From Psychrobacillus lasiicapitis (GTDB taxonomy: Bacteria > Bacillota > Bacilli > Bacillales_A > Planococcaceae), in the NCBI RefSeq assembly GCF_006861795.1, contig NZ_VDGH01000006.1, positions 248,001 to 312,000 of the forward strand: a stretch of DNA of 64,000 nt, read 5' to 3'. The translations under genes were made by a program, and so were the position numbers. The first letter of the stretch is position 1. Each line of letters opens with the position of its first letter. The notes under the pieces are model-generated. The model made no database searches and was not told the DNA's origin. It saw only the letters and a list, made by a program, of their open reading frames with translations. Below are positions 1 to 9,016 of the stretch, piece after piece.

Positions 1-337
1 CGCCGAAAATAATAGGATTATTGAATTGGAGATGAATTTCTTCTAGTACAGTTTTTAAATTTAGTGCATGTACGGGTTCTGCAATTGTTCCAAAAACATG
101 GAAGGGGAAATTTTGTTCTTTTAACATAGTTCCAACAAATGGACCGAATGAATCTCCGGTCGAACGATCAGATCCAATACATAGAAAGACAATATCACTT
201 TTGGATGCTTTACATAATGTTCGTAGCAAAGAAGCCATCTCATTCATATCTTCTTCCGTAGATGATTCTGCGGAATAAGTGAAATACAACGTATTGTTCT
301 GCATGGTTACTTCTTTTCTTTTCTTAAAAGGAAACAC
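1..337 (-). CDS. yyaC: Spore protease-like YyaC (DUF1256), cut by the window edge
   Basis: The gene reads leftward and its 3' part lies outside the window. The visible protein has the YyaC/DUF1256 signature: FLCIGSDRSTGDSFGPFVG, followed by an FHVFGTIAEPVHALNLK segment. YyaC is related to the germination protease GPR and is found in endospore formers; its substrate is not established. I chose the GTG at 337 because AGGGAG lies about 8 bases upstream. An ATG at 304 is possible but has a poorer ribosome site. Family assignment rests on remembered motifs. The sporulation role is inferred from the family. Confidence 0.8.
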   Translation of the reverse strand, partial: MFPFKKRKEVTMQNNTLYFTYSAESSTEEDMNEMASLLRTLCKASKSDIVFLCIGSDRSTGDSFGPFVGTMLKEQNFPFHVFGTIAEPVHALNLKTVLEEIHLQFNNPIIFG

Positions 338-523
338 CTCGTCACGCTCCCTCAGTTGAAAGTCCACTTTGTTCTTCAGTTGTAACTGTTTATATTAACT
401 GTAGTATAAGTCTGGATTGTTTGAAACTCAAGTGGAGTTTCTTTGCTTTAATCAAGGGGTATTATGTTTCTGAGATAGCGCGCATAGAATAATTAGGATA
501 AACAGTATGAAAGGGATGATGGG

Positions 524-1165
524 ATGTATTTTTCAAACGTTCAATATCCTCCACTGCGGGTCATAACAGTGACGGGAAATGGAAAAGTTGATGCACAACC
601 GAACTATGTACAACTCCAGCTAGAGGTGATTACAGAAGGGGAAGATTTAAGTAGAGTCCAACAAGAAAACGCGAACTTGATGAACCAGGTCATTCAGTCT
701 ATTTTAGCATTGGGGATACCTAGAGAGAATATCCAAACTTCTACTTATAACATAGTTCCGAATTATGACTTTGTAGATGGAAGACAAGTTTTTCGCGGGT
801 ATGAAGTAAGGAATGCGATTACAGTAAAAGTAACAGACACAGCTCAAGTTGGTACTGTTATCGATACTGCCGTACAAAACGGTGCAAATCGAGTTTCATC
901 CGTGCAGTTTAGAATTGATGACACGTCCCCATACTACCAGCAAGCTCTTCGACTAGCACTCCAGGATGCACAAACAAAAGCAAAAACGATAGCTGAAACG
1001 CTGCAATTACCATTACATCCACATCCAATAGAAATAGTAGAAGAAAGTCAAAACCAACCTGTTGCATTTAAGTCAGTCGCCATGTCCGAACAAAATTTTA
1101 CGACCCCAATTGAAGAGGGTCAAATCACTATTAACGCAACTGTAAGGGTTAAGTTTCAATACTGA
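524..1165 (+). CDS. SIMPL (DUF541) domain protein
   Basis: A 213-residue protein that is almost entirely one SIMPL/DUF541 domain. Typical features are the opening ITVTGNGKVDAQPN, the stretch LMNQVIQSILALGIPRENIQT, and the AQTKAKTIAETLQLPL helix before a C-terminal strand. Family members include BP26 of Brucella and YggE of E. coli, which are envelope or stress-associated proteins of uncertain function. Unlike those, this protein has no obvious signal peptide, so it may be cytoplasmic, as several Bacillus relatives appear to be. An AAAGGGATGATGGG leader precedes the ATG. It is monocistronic, with its own terminator just downstream. Confidence 0.85.
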   Translation: MYFSNVQYPPLRVITVTGNGKVDAQPNYVQLQLEVITEGEDLSRVQQENANLMNQVIQSILALGIPRENIQTSTYNIVPNYDFVDGRQVFRGYEVRNAITVKVTDTAQVGTVIDTAVQNGANRVSSVQFRIDDTSPYYQQALRLALQDAQTKAKTIAETLQLPLHPHPIEIVEESQNQPVAFKSVAMSEQNFTTPIEEGQITINATVRVKFQY

Positions 1166-1168
1166 TAA

Positions 1169-1202
1169 TAATCCCTCTCTGAGCTTGATCAGAGAGGGAT
1201 TT
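1169..1202 (+). terminator. Terminator after the SIMPL gene
   Basis: A 13-bp stem, AATCCCTCTCTGA paired with TCAGAGAGGGATT, begins 4 bases after the stop codon. The following T-run is short and interrupted, so it may be a moderate terminator or may protect the mRNA 3' end. Confidence 0.7.
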
Positions 1203-1412
1203 CATCTTTAAGGAAACCAATCCTCCCTGAAGAGCTCTGTGAAAATGTTAACCTTTTTAATTGCAAGGGAAAATTATAACAATCGTTGGCTTACTCTATC
1301 TATCGAGGAAGCCAACAATATTTTCTTATATATAATTTGTTAGAAAAAGTCTGACTATTGCTCTTACAACATTTAATGAGTTATTTGTATATGTGTTCTA
1401 CTAGAAATGCAT

Positions 1413-2606
1413 TCATTTCGTAATAAATTTTTCTTCCTTTTCAACCAGATCATCATGATTAACAAATTTTTCGCCGAATATAATACACAGCTCTGCAACA
1501 AGAGCGCATCTTTCTGCAAACAAATCGAATCGTATATGTTCATGTCTGGCATGAGGACCATCCCCAGGAATGCCAAGTCCATCTATAGTAGGAATACCTA
1601 AAGCAGAAGTGAAGTTACCATCGCTTACTCCTCCTACGCTAGTTTCTGTAATTTCAATGTTAAGTTTTTTCCCTGCATTCTTGGCGAGCTTAAACAATTG
1701 TTGATTTGCTTCCGTTCTCTCAAGTGGTGGACGGTTTAACTCTCCTGCAATAGTTAGTTTAGCAAGTGGGTTTTTCGGAGTTAGTTGCTCAATGGTTTGC
1801 ATAATTCGATCTGCTTCATCTAAAGAAGCGATGCGAAAGTCCACTTCAATAGAAGCGTTTTCGGGTACCACATTAGAAGTTGTTCCTCCACTAATAGTGC
1901 CAACACTTACAGTTGTCCCCTTTGTATAATCTGTCAGCTCTTGAAGTTGTTGCACTAGGTAAGCAATCTCAAGGATTGCATTCACACCATCCTCATGGTG
2001 GTTTCCTGCGTGAGCACTTATACCTTGTACATGCAATTCATACATACCTACCCCTTTTCTAGCTGTTTTCAACGCATTTGTTTTACCCTCAGCTGGCTCC
2101 ATTACAAAAACGGCATCACAAGTTTTGGCTACTTCTTCGATTAACTCTCTAGAGGTTAAACTTCCAGTTTCTTCATCTGACGTAAATAGAAATACTGGTG
2201 AAATGGGCAATTTATCTAGTGTATTTTCTAATGAATTTATTGCCCAGATTGATGATAGTAATCCTGCTTTCATATCAAAAACCCCAGGACCGTAAAACAC
2301 GTCTTCTTCGAAACGAAGAGGTATTTCACCTTTTTTCCAAACAGTATCAAAGTGGCAAAGAAATAATATACGAGGTTTCGTGTCTTCCTTTTTTTCGAAT
2401 TGAAGGTGATTACCTGTCTCCCTGTTCTTATGTTCTGTACAGATGTAATTATCTCCAAGACGATTATGGATAATGTCCTTTATTAAATTTCCTGTTAAAT
2501 CCACAAGGCTTTTTTCAGAACTTGGAGACTCCGATTGTACGAGACTTATAAGATCTTTTCTAATGTTCTCTAGATTTTGCGATATAAATTTATAACTGTC
2601 TGTCAT
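1413..2606 (-). CDS. M20 metallopeptidase, carboxypeptidase G2-like
   Basis: About 397 residues. This is a zinc-dependent M20 hydrolase that should release a C-terminal or N-acylated amino acid such as glutamate. Metal and catalytic motifs are visible: FLCHFDTVW (His85), GPGVFDMKAG (Asp111), TSDEETGS (Glu145/146) and GDGPHARHEHI near the end. The N-terminal helix and HFDTVW style fit the carboxypeptidase G2/ArgE branch. The start is unsettled: ATG at 2606, TTG at 2612 and ATG at 2618 all follow GGAG-type sites. The gene is divergent from the peptide operon, and their promoters overlap. It has no signal peptide, so it is probably cytoplasmic. The exact substrate cannot be read from the sequence. 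Confidence 0.85.
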   Translation of the reverse strand: MTDSYKFISQNLENIRKDLISLVQSESPSSEKSLVDLTGNLIKDIIHNRLGDNYICTEHKNRETGNHLQFEKKEDTKPRILFLCHFDTVWKKGEIPLRFEEDVFYGPGVFDMKAGLLSSIWAINSLENTLDKLPISPVFLFTSDEETGSLTSRELIEEVAKTCDAVFVMEPAEGKTNALKTARKGVGMYELHVQGISAHAGNHHEDGVNAILEIAYLVQQLQELTDYTKGTTVSVGTISGGTTSNVVPENASIEVDFRIASLDEADRIMQTIEQLTPKNPLAKLTIAGELNRPPLERTEANQQLFKLAKNAGKKLNIEITETSVGGVSDGNFTSALGIPTIDGLGIPGDGPHARHEHIRFDLFAERCALVAELCIIFGEKFVNHDDLVEKEEKFITK

Positions 2607-2687
2607 TGTCAAATGCATCTCCTTTTCTCCGTTTTTATAGTAATAAGAATAACCTTTTACACTCCAATAAATCAATATATTTACAAC

Positions 2688-2717
2688 ATTTTAAATTTTA
2701 TAAAAATTTATTGACAA
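2688..2717 (-). promoter_or_regulatory. SigA-type promoter of the leftward M20 gene
   Basis: On the minus strand, TTGTCA (2717-2712) is followed by an 18-base spacer and TAAAAT (2693-2688), upstream of the gene starting near 2606. Its -35 box shares five base pairs with the -35 box of the opposite promoter. Confidence 0.6.
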
Positions 2718-2739
2718 GTCACTTTGTGTTCAGTAAGAT
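2711..2739 (+). promoter_or_regulatory. SigA-type promoter of the peptide operon
   Basis: TTGACA (2711-2716), a 17-base spacer and TAAGAT (2734-2739), about 50 bases before the TTG start at 2787. The -35 matches consensus perfectly and the -10 matches well. It overlaps the divergent promoter, so the two should compete for polymerase. Confidence 0.7.
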
Positions 2740-2786
2740 GAAAAGAATTAATAATGGTAAATTTCCAAAAAGGGGGATAATAAAGC

Positions 2787-4175
2787 TTGGATAAAAGTAT
2801 TTTTGAGTTTATTGAAGAGCATAGAGAAGAGTATATAGAGTGGCTGTGTAAATTTTGTGAGATACCTAGTGTTGCCGCACAAAATCGTGGAATGGTAGAA
2901 AGTAGGGATTTCCTAGAAAGTCTTTTTGCCCAAGCTTTACAAACTAAACCTGAAATATTGCCTACAAGAGGACAACCAGTTGTTTACGCTCATTTGGCTG
3001 GGAAGAAGACTACAACCTTAAGTTTTTATAATCATTACGATGTACAGCCGGAAGACCCCATTGAATTATGGGACAGTCCCCCTTTTGAACCAACGATAAA
3101 AAACGGGAAAATCTATGCTCGAGGTGTTGCTGATAATAAAGGAAATATCATAGCACGTATAGCAGCGATTCATGCTATTAAACAAGTAATGGGAGAGTTG
3201 CCTATTGATATTAAATTCATTTTTGAAGGGGAAGAAGAGATAGGTAGTATCCATTTAGCTGACTTCGCTAACCACCACCAAGATAAAATTCAATCAGATG
3301 GATGTGTATGGGAGTTTGGTTACCGGGATGCCGATGATCGTTTGCAAGTATCACTTGGTGTAAAAGGTATGTTATATGTAGAGCTTTTCATTAACGGTGC
3401 AAATACAGACTTACATTCAGCTCAGGCTTCTATTATTGAAAGTCCTATTTGGCGCTTGGTTTGGGCATTAAATTTATTAAAAGATAAGAATGATCATGTA
3501 CTCATACCTGGTTTCTATGAATCTATTCAACCGGTTACTTCCGAAGAGGAAATTTTACTTTCTCGTTATATATTAGAGGAAAACTCTACATTGGAGCATT
3601 TAGGTCTCAAACAATTTATTAATGGACTTTCTGGGGAAAAGTTAAAGTCAAAGTATTTATATGAACCTACTTGTAATATTTGTGGAATCCAATCCGGATA
3701 CACAGGAGAAGGCTCAAAAACAATTTTGCCTTCTTCAGCATTTGCTAAAATTGATTTTCGTTTAGTTCCAGGACAAAAACCTGATCAGTTATTAAAGGAT
3801 TTACGAACTTATTTGAATGTAAATGGGTATGAAGACATTGGCATTCGAGTTTTTGGCGCTGAAGAGGCTGCACGAACCAATCCTAGTGAAAAAATTGCAG
3901 AAGCAGTCATTGAAACTATTAGCACATATAGCGAACTTCCACCAAATATTGTACCTAACACACCAGGAACAGGACCGATGTATGACTTGTGTCAACGATA
4001 TGGTATTCCATCTGTTTCCTTTGGAGTAGGTCACTTTGCCTCCTATACACATGCACCAAATGAAAATATAAGAATTGAGGATTTTATTGAAAATATTAAA
4101 TTGATAGCCGCACTCGTTTTTAAATTTGAAGAAAAGATGAATGAGGAAGGTGGAGTGACAAGTGAAGCAATCTAA
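2787..4175 (+). CDS. M20 family dipeptidase
   Basis: A 462-residue zinc peptidase of the M20 dipeptidase (PepV/CPDG/DUG1-like) branch. Metal sites are YNHYDVQPEDP (His83), ARGVADNKGN (Asp116) and EGEEEIGS (Glu149-151); GTGPMYDLC and HAPNENIR follow in the C-terminal catalytic half. The middle (roughly residues 195-380) is the dimerisation or lid domain. The start is TTG, with AGGGGG 10 bases upstream. It is the first gene of a probable operon and overlaps the next gene by 14 bases, suggesting translational coupling. It likely cleaves imported dipeptides in the cytoplasm. Confidence 0.88.
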   Translation: MDKSIFEFIEEHREEYIEWLCKFCEIPSVAAQNRGMVESRDFLESLFAQALQTKPEILPTRGQPVVYAHLAGKKTTTLSFYNHYDVQPEDPIELWDSPPFEPTIKNGKIYARGVADNKGNIIARIAAIHAIKQVMGELPIDIKFIFEGEEEIGSIHLADFANHHQDKIQSDGCVWEFGYRDADDRLQVSLGVKGMLYVELFINGANTDLHSAQASIIESPIWRLVWALNLLKDKNDHVLIPGFYESIQPVTSEEEILLSRYILEENSTLEHLGLKQFINGLSGEKLKSKYLYEPTCNICGIQSGYTGEGSKTILPSSAFAKIDFRLVPGQKPDQLLKDLRTYLNVNGYEDIGIRVFGAEEAARTNPSEKIAEAVIETISTYSELPPNIVPNTPGTGPMYDLCQRYGIPSVSFGVGHFASYTHAPNENIRIEDFIENIKLIAALVFKFEEKMNEEGGVTSEAI

Positions 4176-5403
4176 TACACAGATAAATCCATTTGAACGC
4201 GTGAAGGAGTTATCTCCTAAACTACTAGAAATGGTAGACGCTATATTTGATGACATGATTGTCATCAGACGTGATTTGCGTAAGTTTCCGGAACTCGCAT
4301 TTCAAGAAAAACGCACATCATCCATTGTTGCCTCATGTTTGAAAGAATGGGGATATGAAGTAACGGAAGGTGTTGGTGGGACAGGAGTTATCGGTATTTT
4401 GAGAGGAGAGCATCCAGGACCGGTGATAGGACTGCGTGCTGATATGGATGCATTACCGATGCCAGATGAAATTGATGAAATCTACAGAAGTGTCAATTCA
4501 GGTATTGCTCATACATGCGGACACGATGTGCACACAACTAATTTACTTGGAGTTGCAAAAATAATTTCTGTTATGGGACTTGAGAGGGGGACCTTGAAAT
4601 TATTTTTCCAACCTGGTGAAGAAGTAGGAGCAGGGGCTAAAGCGATGATTGATGATGGTGCACTACAAAATCCCCCTGTGGATTTAATGGCTGGCCTTCA
4701 TGTTGCTCCTTCGTTACAAGTGGGTGAATTTTCTATTACAAATTCAGAATTTAGTTGTGCAGCAGTAGATATTTTCGAACTAGAAGTGACTGGTAAGGGA
4801 GGACATGCTGCACATCCTCACCTAGCCGTGGACGCTGTGATGATTACAGCGCAAGTGCTTGTTGCCCTTCAACAAATTGTTAGCCGTCAAATTGATCCAC
4901 TGGACTCAGTAGTCCTAAGCATTGGACAAATTCAAGGAGGAACAAAAGGCACAATATTACCGAATACGGTAAAAGTCAATGGAACGGTTCGTACGATGAT
5001 TCCTGCTACACGAGAATCGATGCCAATACGTATTGAGCAAATTGCATCAAATGTAGCCGCCGCTTTTGGCGGTTCGGTACGATTAACATATGAGAAAGTT
5101 ACACCTTCAGTTCAAAATGATAAAACCGCAAAGGCATTACTTCATGATGTGGTAAGTGAGTTATTTGGAGAAGATGCATTGAAATATACTAATCCATCGA
5201 TGGGTGGAGAGGACTTTGCTTACTTTTCCCAAGAAGTTCCCTCTGTATTTTTCAGGCTTGGAACGAATTCCGGAGAATCTACCTCTCATGGCATTCACAC
5301 TACTAAATTTAATGTGGATGAAGAAGCAATTCGATATGGAATTACAGTATTAAGTTATCTTACTTATAAATATTTACAAGATGAAAAGAGGGAAACTAAA
5401 TGA
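4162..5403 (+). CDS. M20D amidohydrolase (N-acyl-amino-acid hydrolase type)
   Basis: A 413-residue member of the M20D amidohydrolase family, whose known members remove acyl groups from amino acids (hippurate, N-acetyl or indoleacetyl conjugates). It has the M20D metal motif HTCGHDVH (Cys119, His121), FFQPGEEVGAGAK with the catalytic Glu, GGHAAHPH in the lid domain, and MGGEDFAYF near the end. The GTG start has GGAG about 10 bases upstream and lies inside the previous gene. Its stop overlaps the ATG of the binding-protein gene (ATGA). The context suggests it processes the substrate imported by the ABC system downstream. Its exact substrate is unknown. Confidence 0.87.
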   Translation: MKQSNTQINPFERVKELSPKLLEMVDAIFDDMIVIRRDLRKFPELAFQEKRTSSIVASCLKEWGYEVTEGVGGTGVIGILRGEHPGPVIGLRADMDALPMPDEIDEIYRSVNSGIAHTCGHDVHTTNLLGVAKIISVMGLERGTLKLFFQPGEEVGAGAKAMIDDGALQNPPVDLMAGLHVAPSLQVGEFSITNSEFSCAAVDIFELEVTGKGGHAAHPHLAVDAVMITAQVLVALQQIVSRQIDPLDSVVLSIGQIQGGTKGTILPNTVKVNGTVRTMIPATRESMPIRIEQIASNVAAAFGGSVRLTYEKVTPSVQNDKTAKALLHDVVSELFGEDALKYTNPSMGGEDFAYFSQEVPSVFFRLGTNSGESTSHGIHTTKFNVDEEAIRYGITVLSYLTYKYLQDEKRETK

Positions 5404-6947
5404 AGAAAAAGATATTTTCATTACTACTAATATTAATTCTTATTGTAACTGGGTGCTCTAATAGTGATAAAGAAGGTGCAGTAGGTGAAGCACCTGTTGA
5501 AAAAAGCGATTCAAAAACATTGGTTATTGCAAATGGAACGGATTTATCATCTTTTGATATTCATAATCACAATACAACTAGTACGGAAGCCGTTCATGTA
5601 AATATGTTTAATTACTTAGTGAAAAACGGAGGAGAAGATGGATTTTTACCCGACTTAGCTGAAAGCTGGGAAAACGTGGATGATAAAACGTGGTCATTTA
5701 AGCTAAAAGAAGGAGTAAAATTTCACAATGGTGAGGATTTAACAGCAGATGATGTTAAGTTCACGCTAGAACGCGTTGCAAAAGATGATACCTTATTAGA
5801 ATATGGTTCTTACAAACAAATTAAAGAAGTTGTTGTACTAGGAGACTATGAATTCCAAATTATTACGGAAAATCCTGAGCCTGCGCTTCTAAATCGTTTG
5901 TCCCGTCTCGGTTCAAGTATTTTACCGAAAGATTATATTGAAACTGAAGGCTGGGATGTATTTTTAGAAGCACCAGTTGGAACTGGCCCTTATAAATTTA
6001 AAGAGTGGAAGAAAGATGATCGCTTAACAATTGAAGCTTACGAAAATTATTTTGGTGAGCCTGCAAAATGGGAAGAAGTTGTATTTCGCAGTATCCCTGA
6101 AGATTCCACACGCGTATCAGAATTGTTAACTGGTGGTGTTGATATTGCAGTGAATATTCCACCGACAGATTTAAAACGTATTGAATCTACTGAGGGTGTC
6201 GATATTTTAAAATCTCCTACGCAGCGAGTTATGATGCTTGTTGCACGTACAGGGGGAGATGGACCAACCGCTGATCCACTTGTTCGCGAAGCAATCGACT
6301 TAGCTATTGATAAACAAGCAATTGTTGATTCTTTACTTGAAGGTGCAGGGAAAGTTACTCGTACCCGTGTTACACCAGGTAACGTAGGTGCAAACGAGGA
6401 TTTATACGAAAAAACTTTATATGATCCTGAAAGAGCCAAAGAATTGTTAAAGGAAGCGGGTTATGCAGATGGCTTGGAACTTTCGCTTAGCTCTCCAAAT
6501 GGTCGTTATTTAAAAGATAAAGAATCTGTTGAGTTAATAGCAGCTATGTTACAAGAAGTTGGGATTACAGTTAATTTAGAACTGCTTGAATGGAGTTCGT
6601 TTAATCAAAAATATCAAGAACGCTCTTTCGGAGACTTATTTTATATTGGGTATGGAAACTCTATGTTTGATGCATCACTTGCGCTTGACCGTTTAAAGAA
6701 AGAAATGGCAGTGGGTGAAACAGATTATGATAACCCGGAAACTGAAAGTTTATTAGTAACTGCAGAATCGAATATGAACTTAGAAGAACGTGCTGAGCAA
6801 TACAAAAAAGCCCAAGAGTTAATTGCTGAAGATCGACCACAAATTTATCTATATCAGTTGGAGTCCCTTTATGGTGTGAATGACCGAGTTTCTTTCGAGC
6901 CTCGTTTGGATGAAATGTTCTATGTAGATAACATTACATTGAAATAA
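5400..6947 (+). CDS. Oligopeptide ABC transporter substrate-binding lipoprotein
   Basis: A 515-residue family 5 extracellular solute-binding protein (DppA/OppA class). A lipoprotein signal peptide ends in IVTGC with Cys19, so it should be lipid-anchored outside the membrane. Typical segments are DLAESWENVDDKTWSFKLKE, VGTGPYKFKEWKKDD and YDPERAKELLKEAGY. It should bind peptides or peptide-like compounds and hand them to the permeases encoded next. The start overlaps the preceding amidohydrolase stop. A stem-loop follows the stop before the permease gene, which would let this gene be expressed above the membrane components. Confidence 0.92.
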   Translation: MKKKIFSLLLILILIVTGCSNSDKEGAVGEAPVEKSDSKTLVIANGTDLSSFDIHNHNTTSTEAVHVNMFNYLVKNGGEDGFLPDLAESWENVDDKTWSFKLKEGVKFHNGEDLTADDVKFTLERVAKDDTLLEYGSYKQIKEVVVLGDYEFQIITENPEPALLNRLSRLGSSILPKDYIETEGWDVFLEAPVGTGPYKFKEWKKDDRLTIEAYENYFGEPAKWEEVVFRSIPEDSTRVSELLTGGVDIAVNIPPTDLKRIESTEGVDILKSPTQRVMMLVARTGGDGPTADPLVREAIDLAIDKQAIVDSLLEGAGKVTRTRVTPGNVGANEDLYEKTLYDPERAKELLKEAGYADGLELSLSSPNGRYLKDKESVELIAAMLQEVGITVNLELLEWSSFNQKYQERSFGDLFYIGYGNSMFDASLALDRLKKEMAVGETDYDNPETESLLVTAESNMNLEERAEQYKKAQELIAEDRPQIYLYQLESLYGVNDRVSFEPRLDEMFYVDNITLK

Positions 6948-6948
6948 T

Positions 6949-6976
6949 AAAGAGGGGGACAATTCCCCTCTTTTTC
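6949..6976 (+). terminator. Intra-operon stem-loop after the binding-protein gene
   Basis: AGAGGGG pairs with CCCCTCT around ACAATT and is followed by TTTT. It lies between the binding-protein gene and the first permease gene and looks like a partial terminator or mRNA stabiliser. Confidence 0.7.
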
Positions 6977-6980
6977 AATA

Positions 6981-7039
6981 TTTATCCCGCTTTAACGGGC
7001 AGTAAGACTCCAACTTCAAGATTGAAGTTTCACTTTATC
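6981..7039. repeat. 59-bp double-hairpin repeat, copy A
   Basis: Matches positions 20374-20432 at all but three of 59 bases. It contains two small hairpins, CCCG...CGGG and CTTCAA-GA-TTGAAG, joined by GCAGTAAGACTCC. It could be the end of a lost IS200/IS605-type element or a REP-like unit. No transposase is nearby. Confidence 0.75.
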
Positions 7040-7167
7040 TCTTAATACTCCATTTATTAGATTGAGTATATACGACTATAAAAGTCCAAAGGTTGAAAAT
7101 TATTCGATGGGGATTAAAAGAATTCTACATATTGAATAGACAACTAGATTAGAGGAGGAGCCATTAT

Positions 7168-8082
7168 ATGAAATATTTTCTTCAAAACTTGTTAAAAACC
7201 ATTCCTGTCTTGCTCCTTATTACATTGATTGTGTTCTTGCTAGTAAGAGTTACCGGAGACCCTGTATCCCTTATGCTACCTGAAACTGCAACTGATGAAG
7301 AACGTGAATCATTGAGAGAAGCATTAGGTTTTAATGACCCCCTTCCAGTTCAATATTTTACATATTTGAGTGATTTAGTGAGAGGAGATTTCGGGGAATC
7401 TTTTAGATACAATACGGATGCTTTTGCTCTCGTATTGGAGCGCTTACCAGCTACATTTGAATTGGCTTTTGCCTCCATGATTGTAGCAATTATAATTTCC
7501 ATCCCTCTTGGAATATTATCCGCAGTAAAACGAAATAGTTTTCTAGATTTATTTATTACGGGTGGTGCAGTACTTGGTAAAGCAATGCCTAGCTTTTGGT
7601 TAGGTATTATGCTCATATTATTTCTAGCAGTTAACACCCAAATATTTCCTGTATCAGGAAGAGGAGGACTTTTGTACTTAGTGTTACCAGCAATTACACT
7701 CGGTACCGGTATCGCTGCTGAAATGACGAGACTCATTCGTTCAAGTATGTTGGAGATATTAGGTCAAGACTTTATCCGAACAGCACGTAGTAAAGGGCTA
7801 AAAGAAGCACTTGTTGTAAACAAGCATGCATTTAGGAATGCATTAATACCGGTTGTGACGATTATGGCATTACAAACTTCTACATTGGTCGGTGGAACAC
7901 TGATTACCGAGACAGTTTTTGCTTGGCCTGGACTAGGTCAGCTACTTGTTCAAGCTGTTAATTTACGCGATATGGCCGTTGTTCAGGCAGCGACATTTCT
8001 GATTGCTATATTTGTTATTTTAAGTAACCTAATAGCAGATTTAACATATCGTCTACTAGATCCGCGAATCAAATACGACTAA
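7168..8082 (+). CDS. Oligopeptide ABC transporter permease, DppB/OppB type
   Basis: A 304-residue inner-membrane permease. A first membrane helix at residues 10-30 is followed by the family N-terminal region (GDPVSLMLPETATDEE, LREALGFNDPLPVQY) and then five more hydrophobic segments. The EAA loop that contacts the ATPase is seen in FIRTARSKGLKEALVVNKHAFRNALIP. The start ATG follows AGAGGAGGAG. Only 13 bases separate it from the second permease. It pairs with that protein to form the translocation channel for peptides. Confidence 0.92.
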   Translation: MKYFLQNLLKTIPVLLLITLIVFLLVRVTGDPVSLMLPETATDEERESLREALGFNDPLPVQYFTYLSDLVRGDFGESFRYNTDAFALVLERLPATFELAFASMIVAIIISIPLGILSAVKRNSFLDLFITGGAVLGKAMPSFWLGIMLILFLAVNTQIFPVSGRGGLLYLVLPAITLGTGIAAEMTRLIRSSMLEILGQDFIRTARSKGLKEALVVNKHAFRNALIPVVTIMALQTSTLVGGTLITETVFAWPGLGQLLVQAVNLRDMAVVQAATFLIAIFVILSNLIADLTYRLLDPRIKYD

Positions 8083-8095
8083 GGAGGCTGATGAA

Positions 8096-9001
8096 ATGAC
8101 TTCCACTATAGAACGGACAGCTATTGCTGAAAATCGTAATTATGGAAAGCGATTAGGAAAATTAGGAAAACGTTTATTGAAAAGTAAAACTGGGCTTGTT
8201 GGTCTTTCAATTGTACTTGTAGTGAGTCTTATGGCTATTTTTGCGCCTTTTATTGCGATGTATGATCCAGCAAAAACAGATGTTGTCCATCGGTTATTGC
8301 CTCCTTTTTGGGCAGAGGGGGGAAATATGGATTATCCACTGGGGACGGATAATTTAGGACGAGATGTACTAAGTCGTATTATCTATGGCTCTCGTATTTC
8401 CCTATTAGTGGGTATTAGCTCTGTAATACTAGCAGGCATCATTGGTATGTTTTTTGGATTAATTGCGGGTTATTACGGGAAAATATGGGATTTCATAATA
8501 ATGAGAACTGTAGATTCCTTTCTCGCAATTCCGAACATCTTATTTATGTTAATTATTCTAGCTGTGTTAGGACCAAGTTTAACAACGCTCATACTAGTGC
8601 TTGGTGGAACTTCATGGGTTGTATATGCACGTATGGTGCGAAGTGAGACGCTAAGTGTGAAAGAGAGAGACTACGTAAGGTCTGCTAAAGCTATTGGAGC
8701 TAAAGACTTTCGAATTATTACCAAATATATTTTGCCGAATGTCATTTCTTCTTTTATAGTCATAGCTACATTAAATGTAGCTACAACCATAATAATGGAA
8801 GCAAGTTTAAGTTTTTTAGGTTTAGGTATTCAATCACCTGATGTCTCTTGGGGGCTTATGTTAAGCGATGGACGACAATACGTTGCTACAAGCTGGTGGG
8901 TAGCGACTTTCCCAGGTATAGCGATAACAGTTACAGTACTGGGTGTTATTTTCCTTGGAGACTGGCTAAGGGACATACTTGATCCGAAAATAAAAGACTA
9001 A
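8096..9001 (+). CDS. Oligopeptide ABC transporter permease, DppC/OppC type
   Basis: A 301-residue partner permease. After a cytoplasmic N-terminus of about 35 residues come one membrane helix (36-58), the family motif PLGTDNLGRDVLSRIIYGSR, and five further helices. The EAA motif is visible as YVRSAKAIGAKDFRII, and the end shows the usual GDWLRDILDPK. AGGAGGCTGATGAA provides the ribosome site. Its position between DppB-like and DppD-like genes is the standard order, so the assignment is firm. The transported peptide remains unknown. Confidence 0.92.
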   Translation: MTSTIERTAIAENRNYGKRLGKLGKRLLKSKTGLVGLSIVLVVSLMAIFAPFIAMYDPAKTDVVHRLLPPFWAEGGNMDYPLGTDNLGRDVLSRIIYGSRISLLVGISSVILAGIIGMFFGLIAGYYGKIWDFIIMRTVDSFLAIPNILFMLIILAVLGPSLTTLILVLGGTSWVVYARMVRSETLSVKERDYVRSAKAIGAKDFRIITKYILPNVISSFIVIATLNVATTIIMEASLSFLGLGIQSPDVSWGLMLSDGRQYVATSWWVATFPGIAITVTVLGVIFLGDWLRDILDPKIKD

Positions 9002-9016
9002 TCGAGAGGTGATACT

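Noticed and set aside
1373-1601. Short frames on both strands overlapping the start of the M20 gene 3' region
   Set aside because: They are shadows of the real M20 frame, with poor composition and no ribosome sites.
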